A stretch of DNA of 25,593 nucleotides from assembly GCA_017461825.1 (NCBI GenBank), contig JAFTXB010000004.1:1-25593 (forward strand), given 5' to 3'. This DNA is from Clostridia bacterium (lineage in GTDB: Bacteria; Bacillota; Clostridia; Oscillospirales; CAG-272). Numbering within the stretch: position 1 is the first letter of the stretch; each line of letters starts with the position of its first letter. Below the pieces are notes generated by a model. That model saw nothing but the letters and a program-made list of their open reading frames with translations. It was not told the DNA's origin and made no database searches. The position numbers were made by a program, and so were the translations under genes. Below, piece by piece: positions 1 through 6,732 of this stretch.

Positions 1-712
1 CCGCGTCGATCAGAGCACCGCGCGAGGTGTTGATGAGGATCACCCCCTTTTTCATCTGCCCAATACTCGCATGATCCACTATATGATAGGTCTCCTCGGT
101 AAGCGGGCAGTGCAGTGAAATGATATCACTCTCGGCAAACAAGCGCGACAGCGGAACGTATTCAATGCCGCACCCCTCTGCCGGGTATTTGTCGTAGGCA
201 AGCACGCGCATGCCAAAACCGCGGCAGATGTCGATAAACACCCTTCCGATGCGCCCCGTACCAACCACTCCAACCGTTTTTCCATATAGATCAAATCCCA
301 TCAATCCGCTCAGGCTGAAATTAAAATCCTTGGTTCGGATATACGCCTTGTGCGTGCGTCGGATCGAGGTCAAAAGCATTGCCATTGCATGTTCGGCAAC
401 CGCATAGGGCGAATACGCAGGAACCCGCACAACGCGTATCCCTTTTTGGCGGGCGTGGCGAAGATCCACATTGTTAAACCCCGCGCAACGCAAAGCGATC
501 AATCCCACCCCGCAGGATGCCAATCGGTCAAGCACTGCGGCATTTACCGTATCGTTTACAAAAACGCAAACGCCGTCATAGCCCCTTGCCAATGAGGCGG
601 TATCCTCCAAAAGCTTGGTTTCAAAATATTTAAAAGCGATCCCCGCCTCGCCCCCAAAACGGTTAAAGGAAGGCATGTCATATGCCTTGGCGTCAAAAAA
701 CGCGATCTTCAT
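1..712 (-). CDS. ldhA: D-lactate dehydrogenase (LdhA-like), 3' part cut by window edge
   Basis: This gene encodes an NAD-dependent D-2-hydroxyacid dehydrogenase that most likely reduces pyruvate to D-lactate to reoxidise NADH in the cytoplasm. The first 237 residues are visible. The N-terminal catalytic half carries FVND (51-54) and RCAGFNNVDL (75-84), which is characteristic of the LdhA subgroup. The Rossmann fold begins at VGVVGTGRIG (about 147-156). HCPLT (201-205) and NTSRGALID (228-236) follow, the latter with the catalytic arginine at 231. The Glu and His of the catalytic triad lie beyond the window edge. The start is set by GGAGG six bases before the ATG. The match to the E. coli LdhA pattern is close, so lactate is the likely substrate, although related 2-hydroxyacid dehydrogenases cannot be excluded. 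It is divergent from the pnuC-like gene. Confidence 0.92.
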   Translation of the reverse strand, partial: MKIAFFDAKAYDMPSFNRFGGEAGIAFKYFETKLLEDTASLARGYDGVCVFVNDTVNAAVLDRLASCGVGLIALRCAGFNNVDLRHARQKGIRVVRVPAYSPYAVAEHAMAMLLTSIRRTHKAYIRTKDFNFSLSGLMGFDLYGKTVGVVGTGRIGRVFIDICRGFGMRVLAYDKYPAEGCGIEYVPLSRLFAESDIISLHCPLTEETYHIVDHASIGQMKKGVILINTSRGALIDA

Positions 713-784
713 AAAAAACCTCCGTGTCGTTTTTTCGCTATTATCCCCACGCATGCGATTTTTTATGTTTTTTTGAGAAAAGTA

Positions 785-813
785 TTGCAAAATCATTTGA
801 TTTATGATATACT
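785..813 (+). promoter_or_regulatory. Sigma-A promoter of the pnuC-like gene
   Basis: TTGCAA (785-790) and TATACT (808-813) are separated by 17 bases. Transcription should begin near 820, giving a leader of about 95 bases that contains the attenuator-like hairpins upstream of the pnuC-like gene. Confidence 0.7.
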
Positions 814-830
814 GTATGCGTTTATAAAAA

Positions 831-896
831 ACTGCCACCGGGTAGCACTCGTCCGCACATCGTTAGGTCTTTGAAGATGTGCCGCGGGTGTTTTTT
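831..896 (+). promoter_or_regulatory. Candidate transcription attenuator in the pnuC leader
   Basis: A small hairpin CTGCC-ACCG-GGTAG (832-845) is followed at once by a long stem. The lower arm is CACTCG (846-851) with CGGGTG (885-890), and the upper arm is GCACATC (855-861) with GATGTGC (876-882). Six T residues (891-896) complete an intrinsic terminator. It lies between the promoter and the start codon at 914, so transcripts ending here would never reach the gene. This is the layout of an attenuator or riboswitch, but I do not recognise the sequence as any named class; it is not the NAD+-II (pnuC), TPP, FMN or preQ1 pattern. Confidence 0.6.
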
Positions 897-913
897 GTTT
901 GAAAGGAAGAATT

Positions 914-1609
914 ATGAAGCTTTACAATCCGTTTCGCCATCTCTCCGTTTTTGAACGGTGCTTGTGGCTGTTGTCCCTATGCGTTGTGACCGTATCCTTT
1001 TTTCTTGGAGGGAAAAACGGTATTTTGTCCCTTGTTGCTTCGCTGATTGGCGTTACAGCCTTGATATTTGTTGCAAAAGGAGACGTTACGGGGCAGGCTC
1101 TCACCGTTGTATTCAGCATTTTGTATGCCATTGTTTCATGGGATCTGCACTACTACGGCGAAATGATCACTTATCTTTGCATGAGCGCACCCATTGCGGC
1201 GTTTTCGGTGGTTTCATGGCTCCGCCACCCATATGCAACCAACCGCTCCGAGGTGCGTATGGTACGCCTGAAAAAGCGAGACATTGTGATCACGCCCATT
1301 CTTGCCGCCGCAGTAACCGCCGTCTTTTTCTTTATTCTCCGCGCGCTCGGAAGCGCAGAGCTCGGGGTCAGCACACTGTCGGTTACAACCAGCTTTCTTG
1401 CGGCATATCTGCTCTTTTTGCGCAGTCCGTGGTACGCGCTTGCATACGCGGCAAACGACATTGTTTTGATTGTGCTTTGGATCATCGCCGCCGCAAACGA
1501 TCTCTCTTACCTTTCCATGGTAGCCTGCTTTGTAATGTTTTTGTGCAACGACCTCTACGGCTTTTTCAATTGGCTGAAGCTGCGAAAAAAACAGGACGCT
1601 TCTCTGTAA
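914..1609 (+). CDS. pnuC: PnuC-family nicotinamide riboside/vitamin transporter
   Basis: This 231-residue, strongly hydrophobic protein has about seven predicted membrane segments and matches the PnuC family. Those facilitators import nicotinamide riboside or, in sister groups (PnuT, PnuX), thiamine or riboflavin, with trapping by intracellular phosphorylation. Family traits seen are LIGVTALIFVAKGDVTGQ near residues 42-60, a Y-x-Y-GEM segment near 80, and the C-terminal pattern of a W-rich helix, an ND-containing loop and YGFFNWLKL. The ATG at 914 is chosen because AAGGAAG precedes it at good spacing; an in-frame TTG at 899 lies within the leader. No NAD or thiamine gene flanks it, so the substrate is open. 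The upstream terminator suggests ligand-dependent expression. Confidence 0.8.
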   Translation: MKLYNPFRHLSVFERCLWLLSLCVVTVSFFLGGKNGILSLVASLIGVTALIFVAKGDVTGQALTVVFSILYAIVSWDLHYYGEMITYLCMSAPIAAFSVVSWLRHPYATNRSEVRMVRLKKRDIVITPILAAAVTAVFFFILRALGSAELGVSTLSVTTSFLAAYLLFLRSPWYALAYAANDIVLIVLWIIAAANDLSYLSMVACFVMFLCNDLYGFFNWLKLRKKQDASL

Positions 1610-1616
1610 TACACAC

Positions 1617-1655
1617 AAAACCGCGGTGCACTGCAACGGAGTGCCCGCGGTTTTT
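1617..1655. terminator. Bidirectional terminator between convergent pnuC and kinase genes
   Basis: CCGCGG (1621-1626) pairs with CCGCGG (1645-1650), and GCACT (1628-1632) with AGTGC (1640-1644). An A-run precedes the stem and TTTTT follows it. It can therefore serve the plus-strand pnuC-like gene and the minus-strand kinase gene. Confidence 0.85.
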
Positions 1656-1667
1656 ATAGCTTTAGAA

Positions 1668-2738
1668 TCAGTATTTGGCTACGATCGCGTCCATTTCCTC
1701 AAGCTTTTTCTCAATATCGGCTACCAGCTTGAACTGCGTGCGGCAACGGTCGAGATTGTGATGCTCGCGGTGAATGCGGAAATAGGTATCGCCATTGAGA
1801 TAATCGGTGAGGAAACGAATCCCGCACTCCAGCGTCAAGAGCAGAGCCGAAAAAGGCAAAAGCTCACGCTCACGCGCGGTGATGCTATCCCCTACCGCCT
1901 CGAGAAATGCCTTGATAAACGCCTCAAAATAGGTCAGGTCAAATTCGATCTTGGATAGGTCGGTTTCATCCTCGTCCCCTGTTGAAGCGCCAAAGCGAAG
2001 CGCGTCACCAACGTCATAAAGCAAGGATCCCGGCATAACCGTATCCAGATCGATCACGCAGACCGGCTCGTGGGTAACTTCGTCGAGCATAACGTTGTTG
2101 AGCTTGGTATCGTTGTGTGTCACGCGAAGCGGAATAGAACCGTCGGCAATGCCATCCACCACACGGCTCACGCAATCGGCATGCGAAAGCACAAAGTCGA
2201 TCTCGGGCTTAACGCTTGCGGCACGTCCCACGGCATCCTTTTCCAGCGCCTCGCGGAACTGGCGCAAACGGTCGGCGGTGTTGTGGAAATTGGGAATGAC
2301 CTCATGCAGGGTATGCGCGGGAAAATCGGCAAGCTGCTTTTGAAACTTTCCAAACGCACGCGCCGACATTGCAAAGGTTTCGGGATCGTCCGCGCGGTCA
2401 AGCGAAACGGCGTTTTCAATAAAAAGATACATCCGATAAACATCGCCCTCGGGTGTCATACAGTAGGGTCTGCCGTCCAAGGTGGGTACCACGGTCAACG
2501 TTTCGCGCATAGGATCGCCGCCCTCTTTTCGAATGATATCGGAAAGATACGCCGTTACCGCACAAACATTTTCCATTACCGCATTGGGATCACGAAATAC
2601 CGATGTATTGATTCGTTGCAAAATCTTGCGGGGCTCACCCGGCAAAATATACGTGTCGTTGATATGACCGTTGCCAAAGGGCGTTCCCTCGGTATCCATA
2701 CCGTATTGCTTGAGAATGCTGTTGAGATCTTTTTTCAT
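1668..2738 (-). CDS. nahK: N-acetylhexosamine 1-kinase-like phosphotransferase
   Basis: This 356-residue cytoplasmic kinase of the aminoglycoside-phosphotransferase (APH) fold most resembles NahK, which makes N-acetylhexosamine 1-phosphate from GlcNAc or GalNAc and ATP. The phosphate-binding FGNGHINDTY lies at 21-30. The catalytic loop RVTHNDTKLNNV (205-216) contains the general-base Asp at 210. The metal-binding DLD (230-232) and YDVGDALRFGAS (241-252) follow. These are NahK-type features and the length fits NahK (about 360). AGAAAGGAA precedes the ATG. It is divergent from the AraC-NagB frame, and nagB also handles amino sugars, which supports a hexosamine role. The family also includes proteins labelled mucin desulfatase or homoserine-kinase-like, so the exact sugar is inferred. 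Confidence 0.78.
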   Translation of the reverse strand: MKKDLNSILKQYGMDTEGTPFGNGHINDTYILPGEPRKILQRINTSVFRDPNAVMENVCAVTAYLSDIIRKEGGDPMRETLTVVPTLDGRPYCMTPEGDVYRMYLFIENAVSLDRADDPETFAMSARAFGKFQKQLADFPAHTLHEVIPNFHNTADRLRQFREALEKDAVGRAASVKPEIDFVLSHADCVSRVVDGIADGSIPLRVTHNDTKLNNVMLDEVTHEPVCVIDLDTVMPGSLLYDVGDALRFGASTGDEDETDLSKIEFDLTYFEAFIKAFLEAVGDSITARERELLPFSALLLTLECGIRFLTDYLNGDTYFRIHREHHNLDRCRTQFKLVADIEKKLEEMDAIVAKY

Positions 2739-2796
2739 GATTTATTCCTTTCTCAAAGTCAAATAAAAATATAATTAAGAAAAAATAAAAAAACTA

Positions 2797-2825
2797 TTGC
2801 AAAAAACGATAAAGTGTGATATGAT
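2797..2825 (+). promoter_or_regulatory. Promoter of the araC-nagB transcript
   Basis: TTGCAA (2797-2802) and TATGAT (2820-2825) are spaced by 17 bases, with transcription expected near 2832. The region is very AT-rich and is shared with the divergent kinase gene. The hexamer TTGCAA is palindromic and could also act on the minus strand, but no good minus-strand -10 lies at the right distance. Confidence 0.6.
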
Positions 2826-2863
2826 ATATTATACAGTAGCCAAAACCAAATAGAAATAGAAGA

Positions 2864-4474
2864 TTGGATAAAAAACCTTTGAAAACGGATATTTATTTGG
2901 GTCAACAGAATAACAGAGGCGTAAAGGATGCCGTGCTTGCGCGCTGTCCCGATATTCTCGCCTTCCATACATCCTTTAACCGCCTTTTCAGGCGTCACTA
3001 CGAGTTCTCCGGGGAAATGCACCCATTTTACGAGCTGGTGTACGTTGTAAACGGCAGCGTTGGCATAACAGCGGGAGACGAGGTATATACACTCAATGCG
3101 GGCGAAATGCTTTTGCATACCCCCGATGAATTTCACAGAATCTGGTCGGAATGCGACACCGAGCCGCATGTGCTCAACCTTTCCTTTTATGCCGGCTCCA
3201 TGCCGACTTCAAACGGACGTGTCATGCGTCCGCAGGCGGGAGAGGGGCGGCAGTTGCTTGAGATCTGTGAGCAGGTTCGGCTGGGTCTGCAAAATGAGGA
3301 TCGTGCCATTCTCAATGAGCAGCGAATCAAGCTGGAGATCTGGCTGTTGCGCGTGATGGGCAGAGGCGGCACAGACGTGCAGCCGTCCGACGCATCCTCG
3401 GCGCTTCGGTATGCCGAGATCGTTACCCTTTTGCGCGAGCATTTGCGCGAACCCCTCACCGCGCAGGATGTTGCGCGCATGAGCAACATGAGCCTATCCA
3501 ATCTCAAAAAGATCTTTACGCGTTACGCAGGCATGGGCGTTATCGGTTATTTCACGGAGATGAAGATGCGGCACGCCATTATCCTGCTCCGAAACGGAAT
3601 GCGCGTGGGCGAAACCGCCGCGGCACTCGGATACACCGATCAAAACTATTTCAGTACCGTCTTCCACCGTGTCATGGGTATCTCTCCCGGGAGCCTCAAA
3701 AACACGGCGGATGAGGAAGATAGAAACAAAAATCAAAAAAAATATGTAAAGGACAGAAACACTATGAAATTCATTACAGTTGATTCCTATGAAAAGCTCA
3801 GCCGACAGGCGGCAAACATCATCTCGGCGCAGGTCATCATGAAGCCCAACAGCGTTTTGGGTCTGGCAACAGGATCCTCCCCCATTGGTATCTACCGTCA
3901 GCTCATCGATTGGTACAACAAGGGAGACATCGATTTTTCCGAAGTCGTTTCGATCAACCTTGACGAATACGTAGGCCTTACCGAGGACAATGACCAAAGC
4001 TACCGCTATTTTATGCAGGACAATTTCTTTGATCATATCAACATCCGCCGCGAAAACACCTTTGTTCCCAACGGATGCGCCACCGACCTTGACCGTGAAT
4101 GCACCGAATATGACGCGCGCATTGAACGTTTCGGCGGCATTGACTTGCAGTTGCTCGGCATCGGTCTTGACGGACACATCGGCTTTAACGAGCCCTCCGA
4201 TGTCTTTGTCAAAAACACCCATGTCGTTGATCTGCATGAATCCACCATCAAGGCAAATTCCCGTTTCTTTGCAAGCGAGGACGAGGTGCCGCGCCAGGCA
4301 ATTACCATGGGAATGGTCTCGATCATGCAGGCAAAAAAGATCCTTTTGATCGCAAACGGCAAGGCAAAGAAGGAAATTCTTGAAAAAGCGTTTTTCGGTC
4401 CTATTACGCCTGCCATTCCCGCATCGATCCTCCAGCTGCATCCCGACATCACAGTCGTTTTCAGCGAGGAATAA
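2864..4474 (+). CDS. AraC-family regulator in one frame with NagB (apparent fusion)
   Basis: A single open frame of 536 codons joins two unlike proteins. Residues 1 to about 280 form an AraC/XylS regulator. It has an N-terminal cupin-like sensor (around FYELVYVVNGSV, 55-66, and AGEMLLHTPDEFHRIW, 79-94) and a C-terminal double helix-turn-helix (about 185-280, with TAQDVARMSNMSLSNLKKIF and GYTDQNYFSTVFHRVMGISP). Residues 281-300 are a charged, low-complexity linker. Residues 301-536 are a complete NagB starting with its own methionine. No stop codon separates them. The TTG start at 2864 is weakly supported (AGAAG just upstream); other starts within 20 codons are possible. It may be a true fusion, two proteins made by internal initiation at 3764, or the result of an indel in the A8 run (3735-3742). 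Confidence 0.7.
   Translation: MDKKPLKTDIYLGQQNNRGVKDAVLARCPDILAFHTSFNRLFRRHYEFSGEMHPFYELVYVVNGSVGITAGDEVYTLNAGEMLLHTPDEFHRIWSECDTEPHVLNLSFYAGSMPTSNGRVMRPQAGEGRQLLEICEQVRLGLQNEDRAILNEQRIKLEIWLLRVMGRGGTDVQPSDASSALRYAEIVTLLREHLREPLTAQDVARMSNMSLSNLKKIFTRYAGMGVIGYFTEMKMRHAIILLRNGMRVGETAAALGYTDQNYFSTVFHRVMGISPGSLKNTADEEDRNKNQKKYVKDRNTMKFITVDSYEKLSRQAANIISAQVIMKPNSVLGLATGSSPIGIYRQLIDWYNKGDIDFSEVVSINLDEYVGLTEDNDQSYRYFMQDNFFDHINIRRENTFVPNGCATDLDRECTEYDARIERFGGIDLQLLGIGLDGHIGFNEPSDVFVKNTHVVDLHESTIKANSRFFASEDEVPRQAITMGMVSIMQAKKILLIANGKAKKEILEKAFFGPITPAIPASILQLHPDITVVFSEE
3764..4474 (+). CDS. nagB: Glucosamine-6-phosphate deaminase
   Basis: NagB converts glucosamine 6-phosphate to fructose 6-phosphate and ammonia in amino-sugar catabolism. 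From ATG 3764 the product has 236 residues, close to the normal length. The phosphate loop LATGSSPIGIY lies at 34-44, NLDEYVGL at 65-72 (catalytic Asp67), and GIGLDGHIGFNEP at 132-144 with Asp136, His138 and Glu143 of the active site. AITMGM (179-184) is the usual lid motif. AAAGGA lies 10 bases before this ATG, a normal ribosome site, so separate translation is likely even though the frame is open upstream into the AraC regulator. The neighbouring regulator and kinase make an amino-sugar locus. A terminator follows at 4551-4595. Confidence 0.93.
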   Translation: MKFITVDSYEKLSRQAANIISAQVIMKPNSVLGLATGSSPIGIYRQLIDWYNKGDIDFSEVVSINLDEYVGLTEDNDQSYRYFMQDNFFDHINIRRENTFVPNGCATDLDRECTEYDARIERFGGIDLQLLGIGLDGHIGFNEPSDVFVKNTHVVDLHESTIKANSRFFASEDEVPRQAITMGMVSIMQAKKILLIANGKAKKEILEKAFFGPITPAIPASILQLHPDITVVFSEE

Positions 4475-4484
4475 GACCGTACTT

Positions 4485-4519
4485 TTTCTTATTATACACC
4501 ATAATGCCCGATTTGTCAA
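4485..4519 (-). promoter_or_regulatory. Consensus promoter pointing antisense into nagB
   Basis: On the minus strand TTGACA (4519-4514) and TATAAT (4496-4491) are separated by exactly 17 bases. The expected start, near 4484, is only about ten bases past the nagB stop codon, so the transcript would run antisense through nagB. No coding sequence on that strand makes sense. Confidence 0.6.
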
Positions 4520-4550
4520 ATAAAATCTGATATTTGAAAAAAGCAGCATC

Positions 4551-4595
4551 AAAAAACGACGGTTTTCCGCAAAAAGCGGATTACCGCCGTTTTTT
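4551..4595. terminator. Bidirectional terminator between nagB and the membrane-protein gene
   Basis: Arms ACGACGGT (4556-4563) and ACCGCCGT (4583-4590) pair with one mismatch, and TCCGC (4566-4570) pairs with GCGGA (4576-4580). A6 precedes and T6 (4590-4595) follows, so it works for both strands. It abuts the TGA of the minus-strand gene ending at 4595. Confidence 0.85.
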
Positions 4596-5512
4596 CAATC
4601 AGCCAACACTTGATAGTTGGGATAGACCCGAGCCTCCAGAGTGGAAAGCAACCCAACCTGCGACCTCGAAAGCATTGGGCGCATGGAGTAAGCTGTAAAA
4701 TAATACGAGCAGTCTTTCATCAACGCCTCGGCTGTGGATGAGATCCCCGCGTCATCAATATCCTCCGGATCAAGCTCGGCACCGCGCAGATCCAACACAA
4801 AAAAATCACAAACCTGTTCGAGGCGCGCAAGGCACTCCCACTTTTCGTCAAGTGCGGGATCGAGCACGCTCACCGCAACGCCTACAGGAGTATCCCCAAC
4901 CGCATGGCTGACCAGCGAAACATATTCACAAACCGCCGATATATCGCTCTCGTTGATCGGAAGTCCGCACAAAACGATCTCGCTTCCTCCCGCGCGCGAA
5001 AATTCACGCAACAGCGCAGCCTCCTGCGCGCCCTTGGCATAGATCAGATCGGGCAAGGGATCAGAAAAGACCTGCGGATAGAAAACGCCGCTGATATACG
5101 GTGTATACACCGAAAGCTCGGCAAAGCTCTCGTGCAAACGCACCTTTTCGTTGCCCGCAAGCCCGTAATAAGCGGTCGTATCCGAAACATACGCCATTGA
5201 GCCGTCCAGAGGACTATTGAGGTTTACCGAAACGGCAGGAACCCCGCCCGCGCTCTCTACGTTGTCTCCCAGCACAAAAGGATATGCATTGATCTTTCGA
5301 ACCTTCGCGTCCGCGCCCACAGGCAACTCAGCACTTTCCTCTTCTCCGCGCGTCAATCGGGCGTAGGTCTCATCGTCGAGCCAAAGGCGCAGAAGATTGC
5401 CCGTAAGCACCGTTAATAGAACCGCCGCGGCAAGGCAGATCGCCACAATGGCAGCAGGGTGAAGCTTGGCACGCGTATGATGCTTTCGAAAGCGTTTGCC
5501 AATGACAGCCAT
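4595..5512 (-). CDS. Unrecognised membrane-anchored extracytoplasmic protein
   Basis: I do not recognise the family. The 305-residue product begins with a basic cytoplasmic stretch (about 1-17), then one strong membrane helix (about 19-41), then a mostly soluble domain that should lie outside the membrane. In the domain, alternating hydrophobic strands and helices (for example SEIVLCGLPINESD, GVAVSVLDPALDE, CDFFVLDLRGAEL) suggest an alpha/beta or TIM-barrel-like fold, possibly related to putative glycosidases; this is a guess from pattern only. Start: AAAGGAGTG precedes the ATG at 5512. It lies 31 bases downstream of the parvulin lipoprotein gene and is probably co-transcribed, pointing to a cell-envelope role. 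Confidence 0.7.
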   Translation of the reverse strand: MAVIGKRFRKHHTRAKLHPAAIVAICLAAAVLLTVLTGNLLRLWLDDETYARLTRGEEESAELPVGADAKVRKINAYPFVLGDNVESAGGVPAVSVNLNSPLDGSMAYVSDTTAYYGLAGNEKVRLHESFAELSVYTPYISGVFYPQVFSDPLPDLIYAKGAQEAALLREFSRAGGSEIVLCGLPINESDISAVCEYVSLVSHAVGDTPVGVAVSVLDPALDEKWECLARLEQVCDFFVLDLRGAELDPEDIDDAGISSTAEALMKDCSYYFTAYSMRPMLSRSQVGLLSTLEARVYPNYQVLAD

Positions 5513-5543
5513 GGCGCACTCCTTTCCAAAATAGTTCTGTTAT

Positions 5544-6551
5544 TTATTCGATCGCCAACAGGTCAATACTCAAGCCGTATTCGTTGAGCTCAACCTTGAG
5601 ATCCTTCTTATATTCGTTTACAATATCCTCAACCTTCGCCCACTGCCATGAATTGAGAAGCGTGGGGATCTGTCCCTTCAAAATGCTTTTGTCATACGGC
5701 AGGCGCTGAAAAACATAATATCCCTCGCCGCTGTCCGCCACTCGGCTGACCGCTCCGTCCTCGTGAAGCGAAAGAGCCGCGCTTTCCAGCTCTTCGGTAT
5801 AGACGTCCCGTACCATAAAGTAGGGCGCGGTATTGGAGGCATCCTCGTTGATCGATCCGTTGATGATCTCGCCGATATCGGTTCCCTGTATCAGCATACG
5901 GCGCACTTCCTCGGCAAGCTCACGGTTTTGTTCGGGATCATCCCCGGGATCGTTTCGGATAAAAATGTGTTGAACATACACAAAATTACCTTCGTCAAGC
6001 CACGCCTCAAACGCAGCTGTATCGTCCTCAATAATTCCCAGATCATCGGTGAGAACATACATCAGTTCATTTTCCAGTTCTGCCACTCCAATACAAAAAC
6101 GCAGGAAATGCTCTGTCATGTACATCTCTTGCATTGCCTTGGCAAATCCGTCCTTGCCGCCGTATTCCTCACGCGCCGCCTCGATCTCAAGATCGACAGC
6201 CTCCTCAATGGTTTTGTTATCCAATGAAATATCCGGCATATAATATGCACAGGCGGCAAGCACCGCGTAGTTGTTACACAGCATTGCCATCACGGTTTCC
6301 TCAAGCTCCTTGCGGTATGTTTCGGCGGTTTCGGGATCATCCCAAATACCCTTTCCGTAGGTTGATTCAAACATTGCCTTGTAGGTAAGAGTCACGTAGC
6401 GGAGCTCCTCATAGAGCACGTCAAAGCCCGCACAGGTGCCAACCACTTGTTGCTCCTGCTTTTCCTGCTTGGAACGGCAGCCTGCAAAGACCGCCACCGA
6501 CATGACGATCGCCAGCATCAGTGCCGCGATCCGTAGCGTTTTTTTCATCAT
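5544..6551 (-). CDS. PrsA-like parvulin-type peptidyl-prolyl isomerase lipoprotein
   Basis: This 335-residue surface lipoprotein probably acts in folding of exported proteins. Residues 1-24 are a signal peptide ending in the lipobox VFAGC, with the lipidated Cys at 25. A helical, SurA/PrsA-like region follows. A degenerate parvulin (PPIC) domain starts near VYVQHIFI (about residue 217), continues through LAEEVRRMLIQGTDIGEI, and ends near EGYYVFQRLPYD. The C-terminal helix returns to the chaperone module. I chose the ATG at 6551 because AGAGGA precedes it at six bases; the ATG one codon later would also work. Low conservation in the PPIC core means isomerase activity is uncertain. It probably forms an operon with the downstream membrane protein. 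Confidence 0.8.
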   Translation of the reverse strand: MMKKTLRIAALMLAIVMSVAVFAGCRSKQEKQEQQVVGTCAGFDVLYEELRYVTLTYKAMFESTYGKGIWDDPETAETYRKELEETVMAMLCNNYAVLAACAYYMPDISLDNKTIEEAVDLEIEAAREEYGGKDGFAKAMQEMYMTEHFLRFCIGVAELENELMYVLTDDLGIIEDDTAAFEAWLDEGNFVYVQHIFIRNDPGDDPEQNRELAEEVRRMLIQGTDIGEIINGSINEDASNTAPYFMVRDVYTEELESAALSLHEDGAVSRVADSGEGYYVFQRLPYDKSILKGQIPTLLNSWQWAKVEDIVNEYKKDLKVELNEYGLSIDLLAIE

Positions 6552-6582
6552 TTCAGATCCTCTCTGTCGTATGGTTCCTTTC

Positions 6583-6680
6583 ATTATACAGTATACTTGT
6601 GTCTTTTTTATGAATACTGCAAAAAAACACGATGAAATTTTCAAAAAGGTATTTCTTTTATGTATTTTTTATGGTAAAAT
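6583..6680. promoter_or_regulatory. Divergent promoter region of the lipoprotein gene and hprK
   Basis: On the plus strand TAAAAT (6675-6680) carries the TG extension (TGG immediately before it), with only a weak -35 near 6652; it would drive hprK. On the minus strand TATAAT (6588-6583) is a good -10 for the lipoprotein gene without a clear -35. No operator was recognised. Confidence 0.4.
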
Positions 6681-6732
6681 ATTAGTTAAGTAAAAAAACG
6701 GCATTCCGATGCCGAACAGGAAAGGAGCGAGC

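Noticed and set aside
862..869. The 8-mer ATCGTTAG is shared by the pnuC leader and the toxin 3' region
   Set aside because: The surrounding sequence shows no further similarity, so a common origin is not supported.
831..896. T-box-like reading of the pnuC leader (GGGTAGCACTCG resembles the T-box GGGTGG core)
   Set aside because: The leader is too short for a T-box stem I and specifier loop, and the conserved core is not matched.
3494..4552. 352-codon minus-strand frame downstream of the antisense promoter
   Set aside because: The predicted product has no family features and starts upstream of the expected RNA start, so any antisense RNA is more likely non-coding.
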